A stretch of 64,000 nt of DNA. Source: Diphasiastrum complanatum (taxonomy: Eukaryota; Streptophyta; Lycopodiopsida; Lycopodiales; Lycopodiaceae). The notes under the pieces were generated by a model that saw nothing but the letters and a program-made list of their open reading frames with translations, was not told the DNA's origin and made no database searches. Positions 34,201 through 49,800 of the stretch are shown in pieces. The DNA lies in the NCBI GenBank assembly GCA_029204225.1, contig CM055104.1, forward strand, positions 25,499,285 through 25,563,284, read 5' to 3'. The position numbers and the translations under genes were made by a program. Within the stretch, counting starts at the first letter, position 1, and each line of letters opens with the position of its first letter.

Positions 34201-37200
34201 GCACAAGTAGTAAATGAGAGAGCTAAGAAAAATCATGCTGAGTGACTATACGAGCCTTAAAATGGGTTGAACTTGCTAAACAATACTACTTCATAATAAT
34301 TCTTAAATCTTCTGTTTCATCATATTTTAACATTTTTTAAAGCGTAAATTATCACTCTTTTGATCTTAAAGTGATGCAGAACCTTGTGCTTCAGCATTTA
34401 AGATGATAACAAGTTAAGAAGTGCACATTTCTTGGAACATTAGAGCATGAATTTGTTATGCACCTCAGGCAATAAAGAAATACTTCTTACTTATAAACTT
34501 GAGTCGGAAGGATTGCTACATTTGAAAAATATTGCTCTGAAAGGGCTAGAACTTGTGCCAGTAATGCAGCAGGAGACCTACGAAGGACAAGCCTTATAGA
34601 AAACTACAGCCTGAATCTCTCAGTTGACTAGGAGAACAAAGGCGTGGTACTAGTTGGGAAATAGCAAGATAGCCTTTGACAAGGTTCAAAACACGTGCAC
34701 TTGCTTGTTCTAAAACTATGGGTTGTAACACTCAGCTATCAATTATTTAGGATACTTTGAAAATAAAATCTGAAGCCATTCGTGAAGGCATTCTGGTAGG
34801 CAGTCGCATTCTTTCCTTACAATTTTCTTTCTAGCAACACCAACCAACACTATGGCTACTTGCAAATATTCAAATTACTTCTGTTTTTGGGGTCAAGCAG
34901 CAAATGGTAACAGGGCAGTGTAGTTTTTACAATATCACTATTATGGATGCCACAACAATGCATGTGAACTTGCAAAGGGTGGTCGATGTTAGAAAGAAAT
35001 ATATAGTGACGTTGAACATTAGTAGCAAACAACAAAAATCTGTAAGCAAAGACCTTATCCAACAAATAGAACAGGCGAATTTCATAAAAAATTAGGAAAG
35101 CATGTTTATTAAATTACAATGTTTTATTAGAAATCAATTATGAACTTAACTTCAGTGAGTACTCTGAACGAATGACCTATTTAAAAGGAATAGAACTAGT
35201 ACCGTCTCATCAAGACAAATATGTTCCTGCCATGCACAGATTATCAGAACGGTTCTACTATTTCCTCCAAGAGCATCTTTGAGTAGTAATGTAAGACGGC
35301 TTTGACGGAAGGAAATATGAGTTTGTCCTCTTCCAAGTTCAGATACTACCTATGTAAATGTCAAGTGTTTGTGTATTAAGTGGCATCCAAAAAATCTGGG
35401 GAGAGAGAGCATTAATTAGGATATATATATATATATTATTATTCCAAGGACTAGACTGGATCAAAGCAAAAAGTAGCAATATAACAGCTCTGAAGAGATC
35501 AAGAATATCAAAGATGAGAGCACTGAAGTGAATTTTATCTATCATTTTCTTAGAACAACATGACAGTCCAACTTCAAATGAGAGATTGATACTAAAGAGA
35601 ACTCATGGCTAGGTAGCTTGGTGTACAGGCCTCACTCAATCAGAGTTGGCCAATATATCTTGTCTACATATCGCTATGCTTTCGGAAATGATCCACGTGA
35701 AACCCTTGATGCCACACCAGATTTTATTGGCAAAGTTCTTAGTTCCTCCACTCCAGGTTGAGGTAGTTTTTCGGCTCATCGTCTTTCGTCAGAGACTAGA
35801 ACAAATGAATAGCAACAAGACCAGATATCCCTGCATGGCTTTCATGTCATCTCGGTTATCACACAGTCAAGGTTTCCATCTCTCGTGCTATTCCCAAGTA
35901 GCACGTCTACTCGACTCTCTTGGTATCCCTTTATCATCGCTTTTGGAGGGCAAACACCACTATATTGGAGTGTGTGTTGATCACACTATTTGACTTCCTA
36001 ATTGGGTTTCGGTGTAGGCTTCAATCGAAGCTAAACTAATTTTCAAGAAGCTGGTTTTTTTTGTGCAGAAAGATAGCCATCTATCCATTATCTTTTGGGC
36101 ACTTTGGTTGCAGATTGAAAGACATCTTGTGCTCCTACTTTCAACTCTTTGTTTGCTGCAAATTTTTGAGTAGATTTGGTTGTGGAAAGGCTTTCCTTCC
36201 TATCTACTACAAGCTGAAATTTTGTTGGAGGTAATAGATAAAGAATCGGAAGCTATCGGTTCTTTGTTTAGTGAAGATCGGTTGGATGGCACAAACTATT
36301 CCTTGTGGAGTTACATGATGAAGAATCTTCTCATAGCGAAAGGGCTGTGGGATTTGGTCAATGGTGATGAGGAAAGGCCTCCGTCTTTGGCACCTCCTAC
36401 ACCTCGATGATGCATCTTATTCTATTCATGGAATTGGAATTGTAGCCATCATTTTGCCTAATGGTGAAGAAAAGTACATTAAGAATGTGCTTTATGTTCC
36501 GGGAATCAAGAAGAATATTCTTTCGATTCAACTATGTTGAAGCAAGGACTAGTTGTTGAGTTCAAAGAAGATAAGTGTCTTGTCAAGGATCCTAAAAGAT
36601 CACTCTTGATAATTGTTTTGGGAACGATGCATGCTGGCTTATTCATTATGGATACCTATGAGCGACGAATTCCCTCTACATGTCTTGTTGCTTCTACATC
36701 ACAATCATTGGAGTTGGCTGAATTGTGGCATGCAAGGTTTGGGCATCTCAACTTTGCAAGTTTGAAGAAGCTGAAGACATTTAATATGGTAGAAGACATT
36801 CCTACTATTGAGCAACCGGAAGGACATGTATGCGAGGGGTGCATACTTGGAAAGTTTCAAAGGAAACCTTTTCCAATTGATGGAACTATAAGGGTTCTTG
36901 ATAAATTTAATTTGGTTCATAGTGATGTTTGTGGTCCAATGAGGACCGAATCCATTGGACAGTGCATCTATTTTGTGACTTTTATTGATGACTTTTCCCG
37001 TTTTACATGGATCTATCCTATGAAGGCTAAATCGGAAGTTTTTCAACGTTTCAAAGATTTTCTAGCAATGGTGGAAAATCAGTTTGGGCATTCTTTGAAA
37101 TCCCTACGCACCGATCGAGGAGGGGAATACATTAAGAATACGTTCGGTGCATTTCTTCGAGAAAAGGGAATTCTACATCAAATGACAACTCCCTATACGC

Positions 37201-40200
37201 CTCAACAAAATGGTGTTAGCGAGCGAAAGAATCGCACACTTATGGAGATGGCCTGTTGCATGCTCAAAGCAAAGGGGCTGCCTCACAAGTTTTGGGCTGA
37301 AGCGGTTATAAGGGCAACGTACATAAGCAATCGTTGTCCTACTAAAGCATTGAAAGTATTAACTCCTTATGAGGTTTGGTATGGAAAGAAGCCTACAATC
37401 TCTCACTTTCGCATTTTTGGTTGTACGGCTTATGCTTTTGTTCCAAATAAACTTCGTACAAAGCTTGAGGATAAAGGAGTTAAATGCATTTTTGTTGGCT
37501 ATAGTAGTGAAAGCAAAGGCTATAGGCTGTTCAATTTGAGCCCTAACAAGATTATTGTTAGTCGTGATGTGCATTTTGATGAAAAGAATTCATTGGATGT
37601 GGCCCCAACTCATATCTTGAAGGGGGGCATGTTGAAGTTTTTCCAGATTTGGTACCATCTTTTATTGCTGGAGATAAGGGGTAGCAATCAACCAGTTTCG
37701 ACCTGCCCAACACCTCAGTTTAGAGCCTAATGTTCATCAAGAACCGCCCGTTGTTGCTCGTAATCAGCCTGCAGGAACTGTTGGACAACAAAGACCAGTT
37801 TTGGAAGATCGGACAGCCCAAAACAGTCCCACGGTGGCTGTTGTCGACGTTGCGGGACAGCAAAGTAAGCTCATTTTATGATGAAAAGACACGTGCCTCT
37901 ACAAAATCAGTGGACTATGCTGATTTTTCAAATTTTGCTCTACATCTCATGGAGATGTTGCAGAAGAACCTGTTTTCTATGAGCAGGCCAAGGGAGTAAA
38001 ATGTTGGGAGGATGCGATGCAAGATGAGTATGACTCACTTATAAAGAACCAGATTTGGGTTCTTGATCTTCCCCATGGGAAGAAGGCAATTGGTTCTAAA
38101 TGGGTATATAAAATCAAGTATAAGGCAGACGGTACCATTGAAAGGTACAAGGCAAGGCTCGTTGCCAAAAGCTATGCTCAGCAAAAGGGGATTGATTATG
38201 AGGAGACTTTTTCTCCTACTGCTTGGATGACTACCGTGAGGCAAAATATAGAGCGATATTTTCAGCCACAACAGAGTGTTTATGGCTGAGAAGGCTACTT
38301 GTTGACATGAAATTTGGCGAGCCCTCAGCCACTCTTATCTTGAGTGATAGTCAAAGTGCTATTGCCATTGCACGGAATCCTGTTTTTCATGCGAGGACGA
38401 AGGACATCGAGATCCATTATCACTTTGTTCGGGAGAGACTTCATGATGGCGACATTTTACTTGAATATTGTCCTACGGAGGATAATATTGCGGACCTCTT
38501 CACTAGAGTCAGATTTGAAGCTTTATGCAAAGTTATAAATTTGATACCACACGTGTTGGTTTTGTTACATAGTGAAGATTTCAGTTTTTGCATTGTCATT
38601 TAAGACCCAGTTTTGGTCATGTACTGACTCGTGGGTCCTTAGGGGTCTAATTTTGTTTAGGGTCCCTATCTTGACTTTTGGGGGTGCCCTACATTTAGTA
38701 AGTGGTTAACCTTAGGGTTTGGTGGCATTTGGTCACATCCAGGTAGAGTACTTAGATGCTCATTGTGTATTGCATTTTTACAGTTTGGCTAAACATTGCT
38801 CTCCATTGCTCTTGTTGTTGTTTTCTCTCTCTCTCTCTTAGAGTTGGGCGCCCAGCCTCTTCTCTCTTGTTTTCTGTGGAGATTGATCGATAACTAGATC
38901 TTGGTGACTTGACTCTTGCTTTCCTACATCTATTGAAAGCGCCCTACTACTTGCTGAGAATCTGCAAATTTCCAGCCACAAGTTGAACTAACCCTGAATA
39001 GGGTTTGCTGAATTTTGGGCGCCCTCCTACACAAATGCAAACCTGAAAACAAAAACAGCAAGATAAGGAGACAAAACAACCAAAAATTAGTAGCAGATTT
39101 TTGGGCGCCCTCCTCCAAACAAAACTTGCTAAAAATTGGTTGCATAAAAATCAGATTTGAAATTCTAATTTTTGGGTGCAAAAAATTGCTCCTCCAAGAT
39201 CTCTGATGGCCGCCCTCCTTGAACCTGAAAAGAGACAAAAAAGCTGATCCAAACTCCACTTGAAAAGATCAGCAAGATGCTGAAATTTCACAACAAAAAG
39301 CAGAGAAGCTCCTCTTCTGGTGGGGCACCAACAAATAGGCTTGCTGCAAATCCGGTAGCTCTGATACCATGTAGGAAAGCAAGAGACAAGTCACCAAGAT
39401 CTAGTTATCGATCAATCTCCACAGAAAACAAGAGAGAAGAGGCTGGGCACCCAACTCTAAGAGAGAGAGAGAGAAAACAGCAACAAGAGCAATGGAGAGC
39501 AATGCTTAGCCAAACTGTAAAAATGCAATACACAATGAGCATCTAAGTACTCTACCTGGATGTGACCAAATGACACCAAACCCTAAGGTTAACCACTTAC
39601 TAAATGTAGGGCACCCCCAAAAGTCAAGATAGGGCCCCTAAACAAAATTAGACCCCTAAGGACCCACGAGTCAGTACATGACCAAAATTGGGTCCAACTG
39701 AACTTAAGACAAACTTAAGATGGCCTAAATAACTAAATACCCATGGTTACACAAATCTCGACCTTTTGGGTCAAAGTAACCTATGGATTAACTTTAGCAT
39801 AGTCATTTATTTCTAACAGGTCTTACGTGCATAGAGTTTGGGATGGACAACTCAGGGCAAAACCCCCCTATTATAGATCTCGTTTCATGGAGGTTGATTG
39901 TGTGGGCTTCCCTATGCACCCTACATACCTCAACATAGGATTATCACATGGATTGAGATATATCTTAGGGCAGTTCAAAGTCTCATCACATCAGCTACAT
40001 ATTGAGAGACATTCATAGCATATTCAAAGGGGACAGAATTTGTCAAATCTGTACACTTGGGAAGATCGAGGATGAGGACCATTTCATCTTTAGATGTCCA
40101 ACATATTACAAGATTGGGGGGACAGACAATTGCTTATATCAAGATACGGCCACGATACTTCATTCTCTGATTACATATGAGGACCCAACTGTGTAGCCTT

Positions 40201-40759
40201 GATCATACGAGTGATGATGAGATGCGATCTATCGGAAGACCAAACCTTTGTACACCACCAAATGAGTATCACACAGTTCTTTGCTAGACGCAGATAGTGA
40301 TCTATAGAGGATACAGAGGACAAATCGGAGGATGAGATAGATATCCCAGTAAGAAACAGACATTGTGCCAAACGTCAGTGCATTAGACCAAGTCACATTC
40401 CCACTTTGCAGTAGAGTAGATGACAGACACAAGAGCAACAGAAGAGACGGCACTATAGACATATAGTTCAGCAACAAAAATCTAGAGATGTGGATGCCAC
40501 CATCGCATACATCACATCCTTTTTTCAGGAGGGTGGTAGATAGTGACGAACGGAGTTGTTTCTAGTTACTGTCCTTCAGTTTGCTTTATTTAGAGAGCTC
40601 AGTTGATGTTGATTTATTTATTTGCTTCATGGTGAATTAGTTACCTTTTTTAATTGTAATTTATGGAGACGATTATTACACTCCTATGGTTATGACACAT
40701 TTGATATGTTATTATTCATTCTTTTGTACCTATGAGTACCAACAAGACTTCAATAAAGT

Positions 40760-40838
<79 letters not shown>

Positions 40839-43800
40839 GCAGTAAGTAGAAGATAGTATACATTGCTTTGTACCTGTAATGTCATTTTAATTTTTGTAGT
40901 ATGGTACTCCCAGGTTGAAAATTAAAATTGAATTTTTTTTTGAAAAGAATTGCATTCAAGTGTGAAGTCATTTATGATTAGACTGCATCTTGTGAACAAA
41001 GAACAAACTAGACTGCAAAATTAATAGACTAGCTATCAGCAATGTGAACATGCCCACGATCAGGTTATTGATATTTTAAATGGACAATATTGACCTAATC
41101 TAATAACATGTGTACTTGTAGTTGCTTCAAAATCATGGGTGGATCAAGCTTACAACTTCCTCCTAGTGTAGAATTCAACACAAATAGTTGTACAAACATG
41201 AAAATAAGATCAGAATGAAAGGCATCAAACTAAACTTACTCCAAGAATAACATGTTTTTATACCTTATTTTCTTCTCGTGGTAGTTTGTCTACAACTGGC
41301 CGTGAAATCCACAAATCTAGGAAAAACATGTGAGCATCTTACATGAACTTTGTAGATTTGAGTTGATCTAGATAGTCAATATGTGTGGCAATCGTCTACT
41401 TGAACTAAGAAATGGAGCAGAAAACACTTTCTAATGCATATGCGACATGGGGCTACATCTTCATGGGACATTTTACCAATTTTCTCTAGGCACAATAAAT
41501 TTGTGATTGCAATTATAGTGAAACTATTAGTAACAGCATAACCACGTCAAGGCAAAGCTAGTCTGATCCATCCAGCCAATGCACTCTTTTATAGAATGCC
41601 CCTCCTAGCCCAGTGTGAGTTTGCATGGGAGTGGTAGGTGGTAGTTACTGCTAGCACCCACTGTACATGCTGCATGCACTAGATTATTGTTGCATGTGGG
41701 GTCCCAGTCCATCACTGATGGATTGCATGGCCCCTAACTGTCATGCATGCGTCCGCATGTGTCTGCACGCGTATGCATGTGTCCACCTGGGCATTATTGG
41801 CCCTAATACCAACTGCATGGTATGCATGCATGCCTCTGACTCGCATTGTCCTCTGCCCCCTGGTGGTTAGTTGTTCCCAGATGTACTATTGGTCGGTACT
41901 ATTACGGTCTCGCAACACTCCCTCCCCCTTAAAAGTTGTCTTGGTCCTCTAAGACAAAATATGGATATAATTGTCGAAGTATACTGCCTTTTTTCGAAGT
42001 GGCATTCTCAACTGGCTGATCCTTCCACTTGATTAAATATTCTTGATATAGGGTATGACGAGTCTGCGTCTCCGTAACACTGAGCATACTTTCTGGCTCA
42101 TGTGGAAGTTGCTGAGAATCCTCGAGGGAAACTAGAACATTGTCCCTGACTAGATTATCTGATCTAGTTAGCCCTTCGTAACCAACAAACATGGAAAACT
42201 GGATGGACATTAGTACTGGTCGGGAATTCTAGTTCATAGGAAACTTCGCCTATTCTCCTAATAATGGTAAACGGACCACAATACATAGGGTGACATGTTA
42301 GGGACCCAACTCCCTTGGGTCCCAACCCTAAACTTGAGACTGGACGATGACTAGGCCTGTAGACTTGACCGGTGACTCGTGAACCTGCATGGTTGTAGGA
42401 AATAGAAGCCTAAGGATCCAGAATCTTAACTATTCAATCACACAAAGCATTCTCAAAAGAAATAGAGAGATGGCTAGAAACCCTCTTGTAGAAACTCGTG
42501 GACAGCCAAGAAGAATAATCAGTATTGCTTACAAAAGTGTCATATACAAATGGGATGCACACATATATATAGTCCAAGATGACTATCTAACTTCATGACT
42601 ATTGGCTATCCAACTACTTGACTATTGGCTATCCAACTACTTGACTGTTGACTATCCAACTTTCTATAAGTTACATAGAAAGAATAAGGTACCTCCAATA
42701 TGTCAAGTTGGGGTACTTAATGTCACAATTAGGCCTAGTGGACCCATGAGTCCCTACCAAATTAATTTCATACTAACTTAGCTAACTCTAAGTTTAGTAG
42801 GCCTAATATAATAAATGACCATGGTTACACAACTCTCGACCTTTTGGGTCAAAGTAACCTATGGTAATATAAGCAATTCCATTTACATTCCAACACCCTC
42901 CTTAAATGGAAATGCATAGCATAACATGAAGTAACTTCTCGAAAGAGAAACATGCAACTTGTTGTCCGAACTTCATGTCGCCAAATAAACTTCGCACCGA
43001 AGTAGTCGAAATCTCATCCCCAATCATGTCCAACATATAAAAGGAAAAGAATGCGTAGTAATGAAGCATCAAGTCGAAGGGTAAGGATTTGCATGCTCCA
43101 TCCGAAGTAGGGAACCAACATAAACTCGGCAATAAGTCGAAACATGGATTTGTAATCCATCATAGGCTCCCACATTATTCGAAAATACTTCTTATCATAA
43201 GGACAATAAAAAAAAGTACCAAACCCTTTTGACATCACATCCTCCCGAACCTTACCATCAATGACTTGCTCACATAGAATAGGCAATGTACCAACATCGT
43301 GATGAAGAGTAAGTGTAGAACCAGAATCAGCAAGAGGTACTGATTTTAAAGAGGCATGTGCCTTCCTTTCATAGTAAGACATTTCTTTGCTGTCCTGCAA
43401 AGTCTCCAATAGCCGACAAGGAACTGTTATGGGCTGTTCAACACTTTGCTGCCCAAAGTGTCCCCAACATGGACCATGTTGTCCATAATCTTCCACACGC
43501 TGTTCCTGAAGCATAATGGACTGCTCATGATGTAAAATGGGCTGTAAATGACCAAAAGAAGATGACTGAACCTGCTGTCCAACATCTTCATCATAAAAAT
43601 TTAGCAAACTATCAAGAGATGCATCAACGATGGCATCATCAAAGCTGTCCCACGAAGAGGCATGGGATGACATAGAAGATTCTTCAAGTAATGAAAAATT
43701 CTCTCCAAACAAATGCTCGCTCTTAACACTTTGAACAAAAGTACTGATTGACACACGTTTACTCCCTCCTCGATTAGTACAAAATAGTTCCAAAGAGTGT

Positions 43801-46800
43801 TTGAATTTTTCAGCCTTTGCTAAAACATCAAATTGAAAAGGTTTCGCATGAAACTTTTCACTAATGCATCCATGATATGCATTAACTTGCGGTGACTTGA
43901 AAAAAGAAGATTGTTTCAACATCAGCTCAATGTATCGTTGTTGAGAGATGAAGATTCCAGCCCCATGTGGACCACAAAGTATCAAGCAAACACAATGCTC
44001 ATATAGAGAGTCTAACATACTCTCGACCAACTGACTCGTCCCCAATTCGACTTGAACACAAGTGGACCACATGAGCGACATGGCTCAAACTGAGGAAATC
44101 CCACTGCCACCATGAGACTTACATCCTCCATCTAGCTAGGCTGACATCCTATCAGACACTTACAAGCACAAACCTATAAAGCTGACATAAATGAGCGACT
44201 GAGGCTCAATCTGAGAAAATCTTACTGCCACCATAAGACTATACCCTCACCAGATAAACAGCTAGTAGACATAATGACAAGTCAAAGAGCATAAAATGAC
44301 GACTTTGTTTTACTGTAGCAAATGCACAACCACATACGACTCCGACTCAGATCTAGACTCCCGTGACAAGGCAACATGCAAGCCCACACACACTCATGCA
44401 AACCAACACGAATGATAAAGCGTCAAATACATGACCAAGGCCTGCCCATAAGTGGTATCCTGTCGTACCAACACTTGTGCCACCTGTAGATCCGTTGCTA
44501 CACCACTAGTCACCAAATCAGGTCCTGAACCATGGCCTGCACCTGTACCAAGATGCTCTCACGTCCAAGCATATCACATAGATGTCCTCATACATCATCC
44601 AAGATCAACCATCTCGAACCAATGAGCACTCCAAGCCTCATCCTTGATGTATCTCCCAAACAAAGCTATGCTCCAAGCCGCTTTGCCCTGACATCCTGTC
44701 CAATAAGTCCTGAAAGCTAATCCCCATCCATTCCCCATGCTCCAAGTACAAGAGTCTACCAAGGACTCAATGAATGAATGTACACAAACCTCACCATAGG
44801 CTATACCTGAGTAGCTCGCCCACCTCCCAGAGATACTGATGATGATCTGCCTATCCTACATCCCATGTAGGTTCAACTTTCCATGCTTGACGTTGCCAAC
44901 TCTGATTTGACCAGTACATAGGCCTCCCACCAAGGAGCCTATCTCACCACAACACTGTATCCATCATAGTGTCCAAGCCAAAGCAAATGCAAACTAGATC
45001 CACTATCGTGATGAATAACTCACCCACGATCCATAGCATATCAAGTAAGATAGCTCCAGAACCCTGTACCCTATACCATCTTATCACCAAGTATCCATTA
45101 CCCGCTGATAGCTCCCCAAGGATCTGTCTACCTGTAGTGCAACTAGACTCCAATTAGATCTAACCAAATACTGCATCTTGCTTACCAAATAATGATGGAT
45201 AGAAACAACATGTGATGCCAACCTGGAGACTACCATGCATATAATCATGCAGCTCACCTGATCACTCGCCAAAGTATCAGCTGTCTCACAACAAGTGATG
45301 CCAACCATCTCCATCCCTGCTGGCTCACAACCATGGGCATGCTGGATCCACATCACCCCATAATGCACTCCATGCCCTTAGGATATGTACCACCACAGGT
45401 ACACTCCATGTCACCTACCTCCAAGTAGGCATGACCCATCCCTAGGTCATCACATGATGCACCAGCTGAAGAACATCGTCCATACAATGACATATCATAC
45501 CTGAGCAACTGTAGCATCTCCATGAGTGCCAACCCAATGGACTCGTCATCCACATACTATGCTCACCTGATGTCTCCGATCCTGGTCACCATCCTACTAG
45601 ACAAGCCGAACTCAAAAGCATCACCTGCTCCACCTGGCTCCTAGCATCTGCTCGCTCTCCCTGGCTATGTGCCACCCGACACCATGCCAACGCAAGCATA
45701 TCCCTGAGTCGCCGCTCATGGGATCTCGAGACTGCTGTCTTCCTGATCGTATTGAAATATATGGCTCTGAGTGACTTCCTCTAGGCTTATCCATGATCTC
45801 ACCACCTGAGAAGCTGCACCATGGAAATTCCAACAACTGTGCCAAGCCTAGACTCCTGCAAATACAACCAAATGCATGAAAGCTATAGATAGCTTATCCA
45901 CGCCCGTGATGGTAGATGCCTCCGCATCGATGCCACTACCTCTGACGGGCCCCCTATTGTAATGCCATCCTGTACTCCCAAATGAGCACACCATGAAGTC
46001 CTCACCATCAGTGTCCCCTCTAGTAGATCGCTAGCAAAACACTCACCACAGTGTTTGCCCTTCGATCACACCCCATGTGATCTCCATCAGCTCTCCAACC
46101 TAGAGCTGGCTCTCAAAGCTTCACGCTTTGTCCATTTGTGTTTGCAGTGTTCTGACTCCATCATGAATCCCACCTGTAAGTCCTGTCCATGCCAATGACT
46201 CAAGTCCAATATGAAATAGCTGCCCCCTGATGATCATCCCATGTCATCCTGTAGTGCTATCCCTACCAGGTATCCCAATGCCATCCCTGATCACAAAGAT
46301 CTGAGCATCTACCCTGCAGTGCCCACATGTATTCCCCCAAGCTAGCTCCAAGTTGCTCCTGTGAATGGTTCCAAACCACTCCCTAAGAATACATTGAGAT
46401 GTGAACTCCAAAGCCACCATCAAGTCCCTCACATGACTGTGCATGCCAATATCCCTCCAAGTGACCCTATGAGATCTTCCATGGCCCAAACCAAATGATC
46501 TGCACCTTGCCATCACTGGAATCTGCATCCCTGATGCAATCCTGATATGGCAAATTGACTTGACTTATCCAAACTGGCAGTTCAAGTGTATCTCCTCAAT
46601 GACAAACCTGATACACTGCTCCACAGCTACAATGGCTTGATCAAAATTGACTTACTGACTGCAAAACCGCAAAATCATCACACTCACCACTCACCAAGAG
46701 CATCCAAAGTGTGATTATTGACCCGTTCTTCATCCTCTGCGTGTCCCACACACAGCTCGTCCAATGCAAGTCCGCTATCTTGCCCAATGGCTTCCAACTA

Positions 46801-49800
46801 GCACCACTTCGCACTTCCATCACCTGTGACCACCAAAATGTGTGTACCTCCAAGCTAGCCCATATTTCCCTCCGAACAAGAAATTTCCAAGCTACAGATG
46901 CGTGTGTCAATGCAGCTATCACCTGACTCGACAATGCCACTGCCGATCATACCTGTGAGAGCGTTCCCCCAAAACGCCACTTGACGTTGGTTGGTTCGAA
47001 CCCCAAAAGTTGAACCTGATCACAAGAATTTTTCACCTGTAACCGGGATACCATGCCTACTTCTCACCTGTGATTGCTTGCCCTCTCAAAATTGTCACCA
47101 ATGATGAGTAGTCACGCCGCCAAACTGCACTTCCGTCGCCAATACTAGCTTTCTTCACACAATTCCGCTACCATTCGCTCCCATACTGCATTTATCACTT
47201 TCAAACACCCTGTTACCCTGTCAGGAGTAAGCAATAATGATTCAGAAGTGATAATGCCTCATTGTACCGCCCTGTAGCAGGTTTCACCAGCCAAAAAATT
47301 CCCCAAATTTGGCCCTACGGTACCCAAATAGCGAATGTAGCCCATCACTAGGTCACCCGCACTCCGCTTGATGGAATGGTGATGAAAACACCCCGAAACG
47401 TGTTTCTCCCTGCTCTGTGACGTCGCTCTGTCCACTGGCTCTGAGCAGTTAGTTTCAGGGGTCATTTTGGCCCAAGGATGGCCAAAATAGATGCTTTCTA
47501 GCTAAAGATAGGCCTCTCCAAAGATTGCCCTTGCAAAATGAACTGTTTCTTCGTTATGAAGATTTTTAATGAAGTGAAGTCCATTCTGGACTTCGGGTCC
47601 CTTCACTGAATTTCAGATTGAAGATTTTTATTGAAGAGTATGGCCACTTTGCCCTTCAAGCTTTCAAGGGCCCTTTCACCTAACATCCAATGGTGAATAT
47701 CCACCCTAAGGTCCACAGGGCTCCCTGAGATCTTCATCTTGACCGTAGATAAGCCTCCTTCTTGATCCGACGACCAAATCTCCATGTGCGCGTTGTAGTT
47801 GTCTCCTTCAGCCGCTGGGTCCCTAAATACGCTATGGACTCCTTCCGATGGGCGCGCGCGCTCCTCTCGCGGCCTCCACGGCCCTCCATCTCCATTTCAC
47901 TTTGCTCCCTTCATGCTTCAAACTATGGCTATGGGCTGTGATTCATGCCCTGAAGGTTTGGAGGCATTATTTGTATGGCTCCCAGTTTACCATAGTTACT
48001 GACCATCAAGCGTTAAAGTATATTAACGACGCGGTCGACCTTAGGGGTCGTAAGGCCAGATGGTCAGAGATGCTCCAAGAATTTTATTATGACATTGAGT
48101 ACCAAAAGGGTACTTCTAATAGTGTCGCGGATGCCTTAATCCGGAGAGGTTAATTAGTTAAGCTTTTCTGAGATCCAATCTGAGTTGTATCTGTCCTTAA
48201 GAGATTTGTTTCAGACCGATAGGTGCAGGATTCCAAGATTTCTCCACAGGACAAGATATTAAGAGACTATTCCAATAGGAATGGATTACTTTTCTGGAGT
48301 AGAAAGGTTTGTGTGCCAGAAAATGATGACATTAGGGCCCAAATCCTGGATGAATGTCATGACAGCCGTGTGTAGGGCACCCTGGCTCACAAAGACCGCT
48401 TGACTTAATAAAAAAGAACTTTTATCGGCCAAACTTAAAAAGTCACGTGGAGGCATATGTTCGCAAGTGTGGACAATGCCAGGTTAATAAAGCTGAAAGA
48501 CTTAAGGCAGCCGGTTTACTAATGCCCTTGGAAATTCCAGAAAGAAAGTGGGAAAGTATTTCCATGGACTTTGTGGTTGGGCTACCTCGGACAGGGAAGC
48601 AAAATGATGCTATTTGGATAATAGTTGACAGGTTAACCAGAATGGCGCAATTCATACCAACCAAGCAAATTGTCAAAGCTTTTGAACTTGCTCAGCTTTT
48701 CGTTGAAAAGTTGTTCAGGTTGTTTGGTTTGCCGAATGACATTGTTAGTGATCGAGATCCAAAGTTCACTGGCAAATTCTGGCAAGCGGTCTTTGAGAAA
48801 TTAGAGACCACACTAAGTATGGGGTCATCAAATCATCCTGAATCAGATGGTCCGACAGAGAGGACGAACAAGTCTATGGAAGATATGCTTCGAGCATATG
48901 TTTCCAGGAGACAGTCGGATTGGGAAAGGTACCTTCCAATGATTGAGTTTGCGTATAACAGCACAAAGCACTCAGTGACGGGTTTTAGTCCATTTTCTCT
49001 GATGTATGGTTTCCAGCCTAGGGCCCTCAAAGGCCTAAAAGTTAAAGCAGCAGTAGCTTTCCTGCATGATATGCAAGAAATGTTGTTTGTGGCTCGCGAT
49101 AACATAAAAACGGCTCAGGATAGAGCCAAGTTTTACGCCAATCAAAAGCGACAACCTAGAGTCTATGAGGAGGGGGCTTGGGTATATCTTAGAATCCCAA
49201 AAGACTCTAAGGTATTAAAGACTGGAAAATGTCCTAAGTTATCACCTTGTTATGCAGGGCCATTCCGTATAGTAAGGAAACTCCATCGGAATGCCTATCA
49301 ACTGGAGCTGCCTCAGGGTGTTTAGGTTCATCCAGTTTTTCACATTAGTCGTTTAAGGAACGACTTGGTGGAAAGGATGACTTGACACTTCAAGAGGACT
49401 TAGTTCGGCTTGAGGACCTGACATCCTTTGTACCTACAGAACCATAGGCCATTGTTGATGTACGTCAACGTGGGCTCAAAAACCAGCAGGTAGCTGAGTA
49501 ATGGTTCGTTGGAAAGGAAGTTCTGAGGATGATGATACTTGGGAAAATGAACATGACCTTAGACTGAGGTTCCCTGATTTTCTTCCTTAGATAAGGAATT
49601 TTTTAAGGAAAAGGGAATGTTAGGGACCCAACTCCCTTGGGTCCCAACCCTAAACTTGAGACTGGACGATGACTGGGCCTGTAGACTTGACCAATGACTC
49701 ATGAACCTGCATGGTTGCCATGTGTTATGATCTAGGTGTGCACATGGCTTGGAGTCTCTCTCCTTGGAAGTATACAAGGGGAGAAGGGCTCATTTGCCAT

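Noticed and set aside
35646-35993. A 115-codon open frame before the copia element
   Set aside because: No domain recognised; it may be copia leader sequence. Not enough to call a gene.
45084-46940. Several minus-strand frames of 66-99 codons
   Set aside because: No known motif; low content of minus-strand stop codons follows from the C/A-rich plus strand. Kept only as an unexplained region.
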